From: Stenogyne calaminthoides
Lineage: Eukaryota > Streptophyta > Magnoliopsida > Lamiales > Lamiaceae
Assembly: GCA_037126765.1 (NCBI GenBank)
Contig: JBBCBC010000025.1
Location: 13,361,639 to 13,425,638 of the forward strand
Length of the DNA: 64,000 nt
Direction of reading: 5' to 3'
The notes below the pieces were generated by a model, which saw only the letters and a list, made by a program, of their open reading frames with translations, ran no database searches and was not told the DNA's origin. This document shows positions 45,177 through 56,400 of this stretch, one piece after another. Position 1 is the stretch's first letter. Each line of letters begins with the position of its first letter. The position numbers and the translations under genes are program-made.

Positions 45177-46880
45177 GTGGTTCTCAAAGCCAAGGAAAAA
45201 TCCTGTAAAACTAGAGAGTCTGAGAACTCCCTTGCTAAAAATCAGGATGAGCTAGAGGATAAGCTAGCACTGATGGCAAGAAGGTTTGAAAGGCTTAATA
45301 GTAGATATGGAAAATATAAAAACTATTACAGGAATCACAGGTACCAGAGAGACTCTAAAGCTGAGGACAGATCCACTAAGAAGAGAAAAGACCTGAAAGT
45401 TGAAGGATCTTCATACAAAAAGAAGGACTCCAAGATAAAGGAGGAAAGTGATCAGGATGATGATGCCAACAGATGTTATAACTACCAAAAGAAAGGTCAT
45501 TTTCAGTATGACTGTCCAGACCTAAGTGCTAAGGAGAGAAAAGAAAGGCAAGCAAAGAGAGACAAGAAGTTCTCCAGCAAGAAAGCCATGGTTGCAGAGG
45601 AAGAACACTCTGAAGAAGGTTCCAGCTCTTTAGATGAAATGTTCTCAGATAGTGACAGTGATGACATCTGTCTAATGGCTGTGGAGGAGGTAAATTCTTC
45701 TATCTTTGTTGTTGCTCATACACTAGCACAAGAGTTGTCAAGTTCCACTGTAAACAATCAATTTGACCTGATGGATTCTTTTGAGAGTCTTATGAAGGAC
45801 TATGCTGTTTTACAAGAACTGCTGAATGAAACTCAAGAGCAGAACAAAGAACTGATTGCTGAAAATCTTAAGTGGAAAGACTCTGGTAATGCTGAGATCA
45901 CTTCTCAATTAATGGGAACTACTGATGAACTGGATGTTCTGAAAGTACAACTCTCAGAGAAAGAGAAGTTGATAGAGACCCTAAATGGAAAACTAGAGAA
46001 ATCCACTGAGGAGATTCAGCTGATCAGAACTAAGTTCAATGACCTCTCTGAGAAGCATGAAACTCTACAAAAATGTGAGGATAGTGCGCAGAGAAAGCTA
46101 ACTCTATTGAATTCTGCATCTAAAGTAATAGATGAAATTCAGAGTTATCAGAGACCTGCCACTATAAAATCTGGATTGGGATACATTCCAGGGGGAACCT
46201 CACAAGGTCATCTGAATTCTGAATCTAGTAGCACTAAGATAATCTTTGTTAAACAAGTGGCACCTATCCTTCGAACTGAAGAATTGCCCAAAGTTTTAGA
46301 CAAGGGAAAAGGACCTATGGTTCCAGAAAAACTGAATGTTCAGGTAAGAAAGCCTAAACCTCAGGTAAAGGCTAGAAAACCTGACCACTCAGTAGGAAAA
46401 TTTCAGGCAAGTACTTCGAAGCCTCAGGCTAAGAATGCAAACCTGAAAAGATCTGCACTGAACCAGCAGAGGAATTTTCAGAAGAGAAACACTCAGCAGA
46501 GACATTCTCAACTGAAAAGACCAAGTCCTCAGATTACTGAAAGATCCCAATTTCAGTATAGGCAACCTAAACCCCACTTGCCTAAGGGTAAAGGTTACCT
46601 GAACCCAAGTCAACAGAGACTCAGACCAGCTGCACAAAAGCCAAAGCAATGGAACAAAAGGCATGTACCCAAGAAAAATTCTAAGGCTCATGTTCATGTC
46701 AAGGCTAGCACTCATACACAGGATACTGCTAAGGCACCTAGAGTGGTGAATGTGTATGTAGATGTTTATGGAAGACAGATCAGCCACTCTAAAGTAATTA
46801 GAGTTGTCAGGCAGATTTGGATTCCAAAAGGTACAGCTAACCTGGTAGGACCCTACACCAAATGGGTACCTAAGAATTGA
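45177..46880 (+). CDS. gag: Gag C-terminal part of element H: knuckle, coiled coil, basic tail
   Basis: Open for about 565 codons, ending TGA 46878-46880; the upstream end joins the N-terminal part through the frame change near 45115, so no separate start is implied. It holds a Lys-rich segment, then a zinc knuckle whose second Cys is Tyr (TGT TAT AAC TAC, 45474-45485), which would weaken zinc binding. An acidic stretch ('SDSDSDDICLMAVEE') follows, then a long Leu/Glu coiled coil (about 45780-46120), then a Pro/Gln/Lys-rich tail with 'YVDVYGRQI', 'IWIPKGTANL' and 'KWVPKN'. The extended gag is a SIRE-type feature. Confidence 0.85.
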   Translation: MVLKAKEKSCKTRESENSLAKNQDELEDKLALMARRFERLNSRYGKYKNYYRNHRYQRDSKAEDRSTKKRKDLKVEGSSYKKKDSKIKEESDQDDDANRCYNYQKKGHFQYDCPDLSAKERKERQAKRDKKFSSKKAMVAEEEHSEEGSSSLDEMFSDSDSDDICLMAVEEVNSSIFVVAHTLAQELSSSTVNNQFDLMDSFESLMKDYAVLQELLNETQEQNKELIAENLKWKDSGNAEITSQLMGTTDELDVLKVQLSEKEKLIETLNGKLEKSTEEIQLIRTKFNDLSEKHETLQKCEDSAQRKLTLLNSASKVIDEIQSYQRPATIKSGLGYIPGGTSQGHLNSESSSTKIIFVKQVAPILRTEELPKVLDKGKGPMVPEKLNVQVRKPKPQVKARKPDHSVGKFQASTSKPQAKNANLKRSALNQQRNFQKRNTQQRHSQLKRPSPQITERSQFQYRQPKPHLPKGKGYLNPSQQRLRPAAQKPKQWNKRHVPKKNSKAHVHVKASTHTQDTAKAPRVVNVYVDVYGRQISHSKVIRVVRQIWIPKGTANLVGPYTKWVPKN

Positions 46881-48467
46881 TCTATTTTTCAGGTGAAAAA
46901 CAAGGGCACTGAGCTGAATGAAGATCATATAGCACTGATGAGTGGAGATGAAATGACCCCTGCTGTATGGTATCTTAACAGTGGATGTTCAAGACATATG
47001 ACAGGATACAAGCAAATACTCAGTGACTATGTTGAGCAAAGAGGCCCTCAGATCACATTTGGAGACAACTCCAAAGGACAGACTGAAGGATATGGAACTC
47101 TTGAAATTGATTCTGTTCATATCCATGGTGTTTCATATGTATCTGGTTTGAAGCATAACTTGCTTTCAATAAGCCAATTCTGTGACAAGGGATTTAATGT
47201 TGAGTTCTCAAGGAACTTATGTTATGTGAAAGATGATACCTCACAGAAAATTCTGCTAACTGGTACAAGAAAAGGAAATGTGTATCTTGCTGATTGGAGT
47301 TCAACTCCTAAAGATACATGCTTGGTTGCAAAAAGTTCCACAGATACCAGTTGGTTGTGGCACAAAAGGATGAATCACCTGAATTTCAAAACCCTGAACA
47401 AACTTGCAAGATTAGCACTTGTGAGGGGGTTACCAAATGAAGTGTTCAGTAAAGAACATGTTTGTGATGCATGCCAAAAAGGAAAACAAGTTAAAGCATC
47501 ATTTAAAAGCAAAGTAGATGTTTCTACTGAAAGAATACTTCAATTGTTGCATATGGATCTTTTTGGTCTAGTAACATCAGTAAGCACAAATGGCAGGAAA
47601 TATACACTCGTAGTAGTTGATGACTACTCAAGATATACATGGGTCATATTCTTACTCAGTAAGAAAGAGACTCAGATAAAACTGCCTGAACTACTGAAAA
47701 GGCTCAGTATTGAAAAGAACCTGAGTGTGGTCAAATACAGATCAGATAAAGGAACTGAGTTTATAAACCATATTATATCTGATTATTGTGCAGCAACTGG
47801 AATAACTCATGAAACATCAGCTGCAAGGACCCCTCAACAAAATGGTGTTGCTGAAAGAAGGAACAGGACTCTAAAAGAAGCTGCAAGGACAATGATAGCT
47901 GAAGCTGATATTCCTAAAAGATTTTGGGCTGAAGCTGTCAACACTGCATGCTATTCTCAAAACAGATCCATGCTGACCAAGAGTCGAGGCAAAACTCCAT
48001 ACGAGCTTTGGAATGAAAGGAAGCCTCTTGTTTCTTTCTTTCATGTGTTTGATTGCATGTGTTTCATACACAATAATGGTAAAGATCAGTTGAAAACATT
48101 TGATAGCAAAGCTGATGAAGGAATATTCTTAGGATATTCTGAAGTCATTAAAGCCTTCAGAGTTTACAACTGTAGGACTCTTATTGTGGAAGAAACACCT
48201 CATGTTGTTTTTGATGAATCTACTTGTGTTCAGAAGAAACAGGAACATGATTCAGGAGAACTGACCAAGAGAATCACCAGACTAAGCCTGAAAAAGAATG
48301 ACAAAACATCCTCTGAACCTGAAAAGAAGAAGTCAGTCACTTTCTATGAATGGAGTGACTCAGACTCAGACAAAGAAGTTCAGGATGGAACTCAGGATGG
48401 TGAGACTCAGGATGGAAATTATCCACTGAAAGAAAGCCAACATACCGAAGCTGACCAATCTGAATAG
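46881..48467 (+). CDS. pol: Protease and integrase of element H
   Basis: Same frame as gag, after the TGA; there is no ATG at the beginning, so translation would need readthrough or another device. The protease box reads 'WYLNSGCSRHM', with the catalytic Asp changed to Asn (AAC, 46977-46979). The integrase finger is 'WLWHKRMNHLNF' with 'CDACQKGKQVKASF'. The core keeps all three acidic residues: 'LHMDLFG', 'RSDKGTEF' and 'PQQNGVAERRNR'. The C-terminal 'SKADEGIFLGYSEVIKAFRVYN' is intact. It ends TAG 48465-48467, and RT lies in another frame. Confidence 0.9.
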   Translation, partial: SIFQVKNKGTELNEDHIALMSGDEMTPAVWYLNSGCSRHMTGYKQILSDYVEQRGPQITFGDNSKGQTEGYGTLEIDSVHIHGVSYVSGLKHNLLSISQFCDKGFNVEFSRNLCYVKDDTSQKILLTGTRKGNVYLADWSSTPKDTCLVAKSSTDTSWLWHKRMNHLNFKTLNKLARLALVRGLPNEVFSKEHVCDACQKGKQVKASFKSKVDVSTERILQLLHMDLFGLVTSVSTNGRKYTLVVVDDYSRYTWVIFLLSKKETQIKLPELLKRLSIEKNLSVVKYRSDKGTEFINHIISDYCAATGITHETSAARTPQQNGVAERRNRTLKEAARTMIAEADIPKRFWAEAVNTACYSQNRSMLTKSRGKTPYELWNERKPLVSFFHVFDCMCFIHNNGKDQLKTFDSKADEGIFLGYSEVIKAFRVYNCRTLIVEETPHVVFDESTCVQKKQEHDSGELTKRITRLSLKKNDKTSSEPEKKKSVTFYEWSDSDSDKEVQDGTQDGETQDGNYPLKESQHTEADQSE

Positions 48468-49927
48468 ACACCAGTTCAGACTCAGGTATGTGATGCAATG
48501 AAGATGTGGTCACAGCTGAGGCAATTTCTGAATCTATCAACCAAAGGGGAACAAATGTCACTGACAATGTTCTGAATAGAATTTCCCCTGAGGAAGATGA
48601 TTCCCTTTCTCCTTTTCTGTTGTTCCCTGAGTTTAATGAACTGCCTGAACCTAACATTTCAAATGTTGAGGATATTATTGAAGGGGGAACATCTAGAAGA
48701 AGTTGGTTAGATAGTCATCCTACAAGTCAGATTGTGGGTGATCTAACTGATGGTGTTAAGACAAGAAGGGTCCATGGTGAGAATGCAGTATTCTGCTGCT
48801 TCCTATCAGAGAAAGAGCCTACTGAGATTGAAGAAGCTCTACAAGATTCTTTTTGGATTACTGCTATGCAAGAAGAGCTGAATCAATTCTCAAGGAATGA
48901 AGTTTGGGAGCTAGTGGATAGGCCTGAAAGGCACAATGTGATTGGAACCAAGTGGGTGTTTAAGAATAAAAGAGATGAGAACAACAACATTGTAAGAAAC
49001 AAGGCAAGGCTAGTTGCACAAGGTTATTCCCAAGAAGAAGGCTTGGATTATGATGAAACCTTTGCACCTGTTGCAAGACTAGAAGCCATCAAATTGTTTC
49101 TTGCATATGCTGCCCACATGAAATTCACAGTCTATCAGATGGATGTGAAAAGTGTATTTCTGAACGGTGTGCTTAAAGAAGAGGTTTATGTGGAACAACC
49201 TCCTGGTTTCAGACAGAATGACCAAGTTTACAGGCTCTGAAAAGCCTTGTATGGTCTTAAGCAAGCACCCAGAGCATGGTATGATACTCTTTCTCAGTTT
49301 CTTACTGACCATGGTTTTATCAAAGGAACTGTTGATAGAACTTTGTTCAGGATAGAAGATGGGGAAGATATCTTACTAGTTCAGATTTATGTAGATGACA
49401 TCATTTTTGGATCTCCAAATCATCAGTTGTGTGAAAAGTTTTCTACACTGATGAAAGGAAAGTTTGAGATGTCTATGATGGGGGAGATGAATTTCTTTCT
49501 TGGACTTCAAGTGAAACAATCAAAGGAAGGAATCTTCATCAACCAAGCAAAGTACACCAGAGATCTGATTGCCAAGTATGGTATACAGAATTGCAATGCA
49601 GTTAGAATTCCCATGAATACTAACTACAAGATGGATCTTGATCCTGAAGGCAAATCAGTAAGTCACACTGATTATAGAGGGATCATTGGATCATTGCTCT
49701 ATCTCACAGCAAGTAGGCCGGATATAACATTTGATGTTGGGATATGTGCAAGATACCAAGCTAATCCTAAGGCTAGTCACATGGAGGCTGCCAAAAAGAT
49801 ATTGAAATATCTTAAGGGCACAGTGAATAGAGGATTATGGTATCCAACTGATGATAACCTTGAATTAACTGGTTATTCAGATGCTGATTATGGAGGGTGT
49901 AGAATTGACAGGAAGTCCACCACATGA
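48468..49927 (+). pseudogene. pol: Reverse transcriptase of element H
   Basis: After a frame change near 48470-48510 the frame is open: linker, 'NEVWELVDRPERHNVIGTKWVFKNKRDE', 'ARLVAQGYSQEEGLDYDETFAPVARLEAI', 'MDVKSVFLNGVLKEEVYVEQPPGF', then TGA 49238-49240, then 'ALYGLKQAPRAWYD', the catalytic 'QIYVDDIIFGS' (Asp-Asp at 49394-49399) and 'GEMNFFLGLQVKQ'. A second in-frame TGA lies at 49925-49927, where Gly is expected. Apart from these two stops the enzyme looks complete. Confidence 0.92.
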
Positions 49928-50335
49928 ACTTGTCAATTTCTTGGAAGTAAGCTGATATCCTGGTTTTCAAAGAAACATACCTCAGTAGCAACCAGTACTA
50001 CTGAAGTTGAATACATGGCTGCAGGAAGCTGTTGTGCACAGATTCTTTGGCTCAGACAACAATTAAGGGATTATAAGATTATAGCCAATAAAGTACCTAT
50101 ATTTTGTGATAATAATAGTGCTATTGCTATTTCACAAAATCCGGTATTACACACCAGATGTAAGCATGTGGATATCAGACATCACTTCATCAGAGATCAT
50201 GTTGAGAAGAAAGACATCAGGATGGAGAAGATTCATACTGATAAACAGAGAGCTGATATCTTGACTAAACCTTTGGCTGAATCAAGATTTCAGGAACTAT
50301 CAGTTGAATTGGGGATGTTGGATCCAGGTGTATAG
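49928..50335 (+). pseudogene. pol: RNase H end of pol in element H
   Basis: Same frame as RT: 'TCQFLGSKLISWFSKK', 'STTEVEYMAAGSCCAQILWL', 'IFCDNNSAIAISQNPVLHTRCKHVDIRHHFIRDHV', 'HTDKQRADILTKPLAE', ending TAG at 50333-50335. This is normal copia RNase H length and order. Confidence 0.9.
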
Positions 50336-51150
50336 AGCAAATCTGAAAAATTGAAGGCTAAGAATCACCTGATGAGGCTGGAGGAAGAGCAAGACCAGTT
50401 GGCTGGAGAAGTGCGAAGTGTCAGCAAAGAGCAATATCACATGGACACTGCACTGTCCCAACTTCTTCCAAGGTATGGTGCCAAGAAGGGGGAAGGCCAG
50501 GAGCCGACCTGAGGGAATTATTGGCACACACCTTGGAGAGAAAGGCAAATAAAGAGGCTAAAAAGAAGAATATTGTTGAAGCCTTAAACGAAGTTGAAGC
50601 CACTGAAAAGCTCAAGTCCATACACATACCCTCCTCCTAGGCTAGAGAATGGCTTGGTAAATGAAACAGCCATATCTCAGGAAATTGCTCAATATGCCAT
50701 CCAGCTAGGCCTGATAGGTAACAATCCTGATATCATCAAGGAGAGAGATGCGCTGAAGAAGAGGTATTATGGGATGTTTAACCTTGAAGTGCCTGTGGAT
50801 GAGGTAGAAGAGAACTGAAGAGCTAGAGCTGAAGATCAAAGAAGACTGAAGACCAAGATTGAAGACTCTTGTATTTCTTTATGTTTTTGTCTTTACTTTT
50901 GATAAGTTCATTGTAATCTGTAACTGTTATCATACAATCAATGAAACTTTATCTTTATGCTCAAAGATAATATCTCATTATCTTTTTACATGTCTTTATA
51001 TTTGATATGCCTTATGATGTGTTGTGAAATTGTTGGGAGAATTATTGTGAAAATTGTTGGGAGATTTGCCATTCTTGTATTGTAATAGGAAAAATTGAAA
51101 CCTGAGTATAGGTTAAGTGTTTCTGTAACAAGATGGTTTTGACATCATCA
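50336..51150 (+). pseudogene. ORF3 remnant and 3' UTR of element H
   Basis: 50336-50818 has charged coiled-coil pieces ('RLEEEQDQLAGEVRSVSKEQYH', 'QEIAQYAIQLGLIGNNPDIIKERDALKKRYYGMF') with stops and a frame change, resembling only the C-terminal end of an ORF3. The N-terminal part seen in D is missing. The rest to 51150 is AT-rich non-coding. Confidence 0.6.
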
Positions 51151-51152
51151 AA

Positions 51153-51163
51153 AAGGGCAAAAT
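51153..51163 (+). other. Polypurine tract of element H
   Basis: AAGGGCAAAAT precedes the LTR start. It is a weaker tract than the AAAGGGGGAAAT of C and D because C interrupts the G run. Confidence 0.7.
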
Positions 51164-53079
51164 TGTTGGGAGATGAATTTAATAAAGAAGATTTTGATTA
51201 GATCCCAAAACCCCTGAGTATAACATGTTCAGGATAATCTTGATAGTTGAGTCAGGATTCAGTTTTAGAGTGTTCAGGATGTTATCTGCACAATGTATAG
51301 CCAGCAGATATAGATCGTGTTAGATTTCAAGACTCAAGATGAAATCGAGAAATCAAGACTCAAAGGTGAAACCGAGAAATCAAGACTTTGGTGAAATCGA
51401 GAAATCAAGACTCAAGGTGAAACCGAGAAATCAAGACTTCGGATGAAGACTCAAGATATCGGTCCAAGATATCTCTGAAGACTCAGAAGACAATGAAGAC
51501 TCGTAAGACTCAAGACATCAAGACTCAAGACTCAAGACCAAGATATCAAGATATCAAGACAAAGAAGGATATCAAGACACAAAGAATTATCAAGACTCAA
51601 GAATGTCTTCAATGCTCAAGATAAACCCAGAATGTTCCGAGGCACTGAAAATATCTATCTGAAGGATACAATACTGAGAAAAACGTGATTACTTAGAAAA
51701 ATAGATATTGCCCAAGACATTCACATGCAGACAAAAGGAACTAAAACAAAGTGTTGTTAAGGTTATATCACTCAGAGATATTGACCAAAAAGAGTCGTTG
51801 TGTTTGTCTACATTAATCAAGACAAGAGCCAATCGTAGGAAGACAAAGATCAGATTTTTCTTGACCTTTCGAAAGAGACAGTCATTTATGTGGTCAAGAG
51901 TACTATGTTCCATCGCAAAAAAGTGGTGATTTGGTCGCATAAAGGCATATTGCCTAAAACATGATAGGGAGTATTCAAACCCAAAAATAGTCGTTCATCA
52001 CACACCATAAGAGGAAACTCATGAAGCTATCTCTTCCAACGGATAGTTTTTCAAGAGTGACCTTGGTGTTTGCCTATAAATACTTGTGATCATCTACATT
52101 GAAGGTTACGGGAAATTTGTAAGCAACTCAAGAGCTCAAACTTATTATTGCAAGTTGAAGCACTCGAAAACCCAAGAATTTCCCAAGTGCTTTACATTGA
52201 AGAGAGCTCATTCACTAAGCCTAGTTTGATAAGATATACCCAAAGCTTAGTAGAGATATCCTAGCCTTTGCATTGTACTTAATTGTAAAGGATATTTCAT
52301 CCTAGTTGGAAACCAACCAAGAAACCCCAAACCCTTTGTAAGGTAGTTTGAGTGTGATTGTTGGTGAGTTGGAGTTGTAAAGAGTTAGTAAACTACAGAG
52401 GTAGTCGAAAAACTCTGAGAAGAACCCAGTAAACTATCTTGGATAGTCGAAAGCTTGTGTGTGTTTTTGAGTAAAAAACTAAACTACAGAGGTAGTCAGA
52501 AAGCTCAAAATAGAAAGGTTGGTAAACTACAGAGGTAGTCAGAAAACCTTAGGAAGTGGTTAAGGAATTTCTCTGAAGGTCAGAGAGAGTGGACGTAGGA
52601 GCTTGAGTCTCTGAACCACTATAACTTGTTGTGTTATTTGCTTTATGTACTGCATTGATTATATGTTGCATATCTTTAACTGAAAGCATATTTTCACTGA
52701 TACTCAGTTGGAATCAATCCACTGAACTTGCATCTAACTGATCACAGCCTTAATCACTGTTTCATTAAAAGGAAGGTTTTCAGCAAAGCTTAAAACGAGT
52801 ATAAACTTAGGGCCAACCATTCCGCACATCTGAGTAGCTATTCAAGCAACTCAGGATCTCTGAAAAACTCAGGCTCAGTTGGGATTACCTGAGGCGTCTG
52901 AAAGCAGCTCAGGATCACTGTCTCAGGTAGACTTTGACTCGAGGCGTCTGTGGCTTCTCGGGGCCAAATCATCGACAACAACGACCCATCGACCTCAGTG
53001 AAGCAAAGTTTTAAAATCACTGAACACGTGTATTCCCCCCCCCATACACGTGTAAGACTCGTTTGTACCGGGACCAACA
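51164..53079 (+). repeat. 3' LTR of element H (1916 bp)
   Basis: It pairs with 42335-44177, with a TATA box at 52075-52082. Several CAG/CTG words of the 5' LTR appear here as CG, for example CATCTGACC as CATCGACC, and GTCAGAAAGC as GTCGAAAGC. Confidence 0.93.
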
Positions 53080-53310
53080 CGGTGAAACTGGTTCAGAAGT
53101 GTGACTTATATTACTAAAGAGTGTGACTTTTTATTGTAAAGGGTGTGACATTTTATTATAAAGAGTATTACTCATAAAAGTGAAGGGTGTGACTTATATT
53201 ATAGCAAAGAGTGTCGTAGTGATAACTGAAGGGTGTGACTTATATTACTAAAGAGTATGTTTGTAAAAAAAATCAATTTCACGGTGAACAAGTTTCACAG
53301 CATACCAACT
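53080..53310 (+). repeat. Small foldback/MITE-like element split by H
   Basis: With H removed, the site reads TGAACCAGTTT-TACGGTG-AAACTGGTTCA (42318-42334 joined to 53080-53095), a perfect 11-bp palindrome with a 7-base loop. About 200 bp to the right, an inverted relative (TTCACGGTGAACAAGTTTCACAGCAT) occurs at about 53278. In between, 53097-53250 has four imperfect copies of AAGAGTGTGACTTATATTACT. This suggests a short inverted-repeat element. Confidence 0.5.
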
Positions 53311-53600
53311 CAAATTCATAAGTGAAGAAGATTAAAAATACTCATTTTTATTCAAAACAAATTACCTACACTTTTAAGAAATTAAAAAAACTTTTATTAT
53401 TCAATTTGTAATAAATATACCCTTAAAAAATGGATAGTGGATTCCAACAAAAACAAATAAATTGTGGACTATATGGGTTAAAAAAAATTAATTTAACAAG
53501 GATATATTGGTCATTTCACTACTAATTTTTTTTTTCTTATAAAAATAGGTAAGAGATTTTTTTGGATTTTCCTGTGAAATAGTTCATCGTAAAATATTAT
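53311..53600. other. AT-rich DNA, nothing recognised
   Basis: Poly-A/T stretches only. Confidence 0.5.
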
Positions 53601-54360
53601 TTAAAATAAAATAGGAAATTCGTTCACATGTTGTATTACTATAAAGATAAGTATGTGTTATTGTAAGGGCAATTATGTGTTACTATGCAATGATAAAAAA
53701 AAAGAAGAAGATGTTTTTAATAATTTAATGGTGTAATCTAGTTATTTGGATCTTTACTTACGACAGTTGGCCATAAATCAGAAGGAGAAAAAGATAAAAA
53801 AACAGAGAGAGAAGCTAATGAAAATAGAGATAGTGTCGTTTTGTTCGTACAGTAACACACATTTCTCTACACAATAACACTTTATGGTCATATAGTAACA
53901 TAATTTTCAATATCTTACAATCATATATGTATACTGAAAAATAAGTTTGTGTTATTTGTCATTACAGTAACATATACATGTATTTACAGTCACACATGTT
54001 TGCCTTTATAGTAACACAGATCTAGGAGCGAGTTTTGTTGTTTTGTCTTTATGCGAATTTTATAGAAAAAATGTGTTTGACTCAATTCGACCCGCACAGA
54101 ATCCACGATTTTTTCCCTCTGTTTATGCATTTCTCCTTGTGATCTACATGTTATGTTTCAAGGATTCTTCTTTGTAGTAACACATACATGTACTCACAGT
54201 AACACATATTTGCCCTTATAATAATACAAATCTCTGATCGAATTTTGTTGTTCTGTCTATGCACGAATTTTTAGGAGATATATGTTTGACCCGATTCGAT
54301 TAGCACAGAACCCACAAAATTTTCACTTTATGTTAATTTTGACCCACGGACCATATTTTA
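53601..54360 (+). repeat. TAGTAACAC-rich repeat, copy 1
   Basis: Repeated AGTAACACA/GTGTTACT words (at least ten) lie around a body 'GATAGTGTCGTTTTGTTCGTACAG'. An internal duplication is visible: 54000-54115 and 54225-54330 both run from ACAGATCT/ACAAATCT through 'GTTTGAC..ATTCGA' to 'CACAGAA.CCAC'. No coding. Confidence 0.55.
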
Positions 54361-55055
54361 TAAATTCTAGATTCGTCGTATAAAAACTTGTGTTTTTTTA
54401 AAATTATCATCAAAATGTGTATATTTTTTTTCCTTAATCAAGAATATAGAGAAATCTCTCTCTTCTCCCTCGGAACACAAGGAAACAAAAACCATTATTA
54501 TACAATAAAAACCTGACAAATTACTGTCCCTCAATAATAATCCTGCTCTTGTTCAAGGCTTTAATTGACTGTGCTTCTCTCTCCATGTCTTTCAAAAATT
54601 ATTCTACAAACAAAAGTAAAATGTTAAATTATTGAAAATAAATAATTAAAAAAGCAATTGTCAGTAATTGGTTTTCTGAAATTTTGTTTAAATTAATGCC
54701 GCCCATGAATTTTTATGTTTGACCAATGGTTAAGTAACAATTGTCACTCCAAGTATGTTAATTTAATGCATATTAAATAAAATTATGAAGAATGCATATA
54801 TTTGTGTGTCACAATGATTGAGTGTCACGTTAGAAGATTGATTGGAGTTTTTTTCTGTAATTTTTTTAAATTAATTTAGTTTCAATTTTCTTGTCTGCCT
54901 CTTACTTGGATTGCACTAATTTTCCTCATTACCGCGGTACTCGCATTTTTCCAAGCTTCATGTCTTAGTCTTGAAATATATAAGTTTTTTTATTTTTTAT
55001 AACACAAATATTTATATAAAATATTTTACAGCTCAAGGATCCGCAAATATGATCC
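54361..55055. other. AT-rich DNA, nothing recognised
   Basis: Low complexity, no frame or repeat that I can support. Confidence 0.5.
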
Positions 55056-55400
55056 AATCAAAGGGAGAAACACATAAAAACGGAGGAAAAATAGATGAAA
55101 CATAGAGAGTGACGTTTTGTTGATAAAGTAAAACATACTTCGTTTTGTAGTAATATTTTTTTGCTCATACAGTAAAATAATTACCAATACTTTAAGGACA
55201 AATATGTATACTGAAAAGGGTAAGTATGTGTTATTTATTCGGTAAGTATGTGTTATTTATTTTTACAGTACAACATACTTATCCTTAGACTTAGGAGCGA
55301 GTATTTCTATTTTGATTCTAAGTGATTTATTTTTAAAAATTAATTTGACCCGATTTAACCTGTAAAAATGTGTTAATATTTCACCTGAAATATTTTACCA
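55056..55400 (+). repeat. TAGTAACAC-type repeat, copy 2
   Basis: It parallels copy 1: 'GAGAGTGACGTTTTGTTGATAAAGTAA', 'GCTCATACAGTAAAATAATT', 'ATATGTATACTGAAAA', then 'CTTAGGAGCGAGT' and 'TTTGACCCGATT'. More diverged, with a short tandem GGTAAGTATGTGTTATTTAT near 55222-55262. Confidence 0.5.
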
Positions 55401-55985
55401 TAATGTCCTTTATTTAAAGGTTAAATTATTACTCTAAATATGATCTCATCACACATAGATAGTGATGCTCCATCACTAAGCTATTTCACTTTCTTTGAAA
55501 TAAATTAGTTTGACTGATCCTAAACAAAATTCAAATAATATTTAAGAAAAATATTAATGGTTTTGGGGGGCCGGTCTAATATTCCCATAAATAGCTTTAT
55601 TTGATTTTTTCAGATATATTAATTAATTTTATTAAAAACGGCATAAACATCTATCATTCATCCTGACTAGATGGGTACATCGTTATGTAAATTAAATATG
55701 GGTTAATATATTAAATAAAAGAATGAAAAACTATTTAATATGAGAAGAAAATTATATATTTGACATATGAAAAAATGAAATGTGTATTATAATGTGAGTA
55801 CCAGATGGAATAAAATATTTATCATTTTATTTGTTATTGTTAATTCTTTTAATCCTTTAATTCATAATAAATGTAAACAAAGAAAAAAAATGAAATTGAA
55901 GTCAAGAATTTGTAATACATTCCGATGAGCTCCAAGCAATAGTGGAAAAACCAAAATAAAAAAAAATTGTAATTTAATTTCACCG
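55401..55985. other. AT-rich DNA, nothing recognised
   Basis: No supported gene or repeat. Confidence 0.5.
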
Positions 55986-56400
55986 CTCTATTACTAACGA
56001 GGGCGTTAACGAGCAATAAATTATCCCTCGATAATAACAAGGACTTTAACAAGCACTATAATAGTCTTCGCTAATAGCGAAGACATAATCCCCTCATTAA
56101 AAGTATTAAAAGTATATGATATATTTATTAAAGTGAAAATTTAATAAGTTAATCAACTATAGCCTAAAGGCAATACTAGTTCACTTGCCTACAAGAGGTC
56201 CTGCGTTTGACCCACACTACAAGTGAAAATTTTACAATTTTAAAATTGTATTTTAGCGAGTCCTCGATAATACTGAAGATGCATTTGCCCTCGTTAACAT
56301 AGAGGGTCTGTGATTGCCCTCTTTAAATTTTAGCGAGAATAAATTTTCCAAGGTTATTTGTCCTCATTAATGCCCTCATTAAATGATAATTTTTTTTTAA
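55986..56400. repeat. AGCGAGG-type interspersed repeat with a tRNA-like segment
   Basis: Words such as 'ACGAGGGCGTTAACGAG', 'TAGCGAGTCCTCGATAATA' and 'GCCCTCGTTAACATAGAGGG' recur in both orientations at 55995-56090 and 56255-56400. In between, 56162-56211 has TAGCCTAAAGG (fits a Pol III A box) and GCGTTTGACCC (near a B box) 40 nt later. Such AGCGAGG words are common in plant DNA-transposon ends, but no clean terminus is visible. Confidence 0.4.

Larger units (their letters stand above)
42335..53079 (+). mobile_element. Element H: near full-length SIRE/Maximus-like copia element
   Basis: The ends are TGTTGGGAG...ACCAACA, with target duplication CGGTG at 42330-42334 and 53080-53084. LTRs are 1843 and 1916 bp. 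All of gag, PR, IN, RT and RNase H are present in order, with only a handful of stops and frame changes. An ORF3 remnant follows. The leader holds three primer-site copies. It is the most complete element in the window. Confidence 0.95.
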
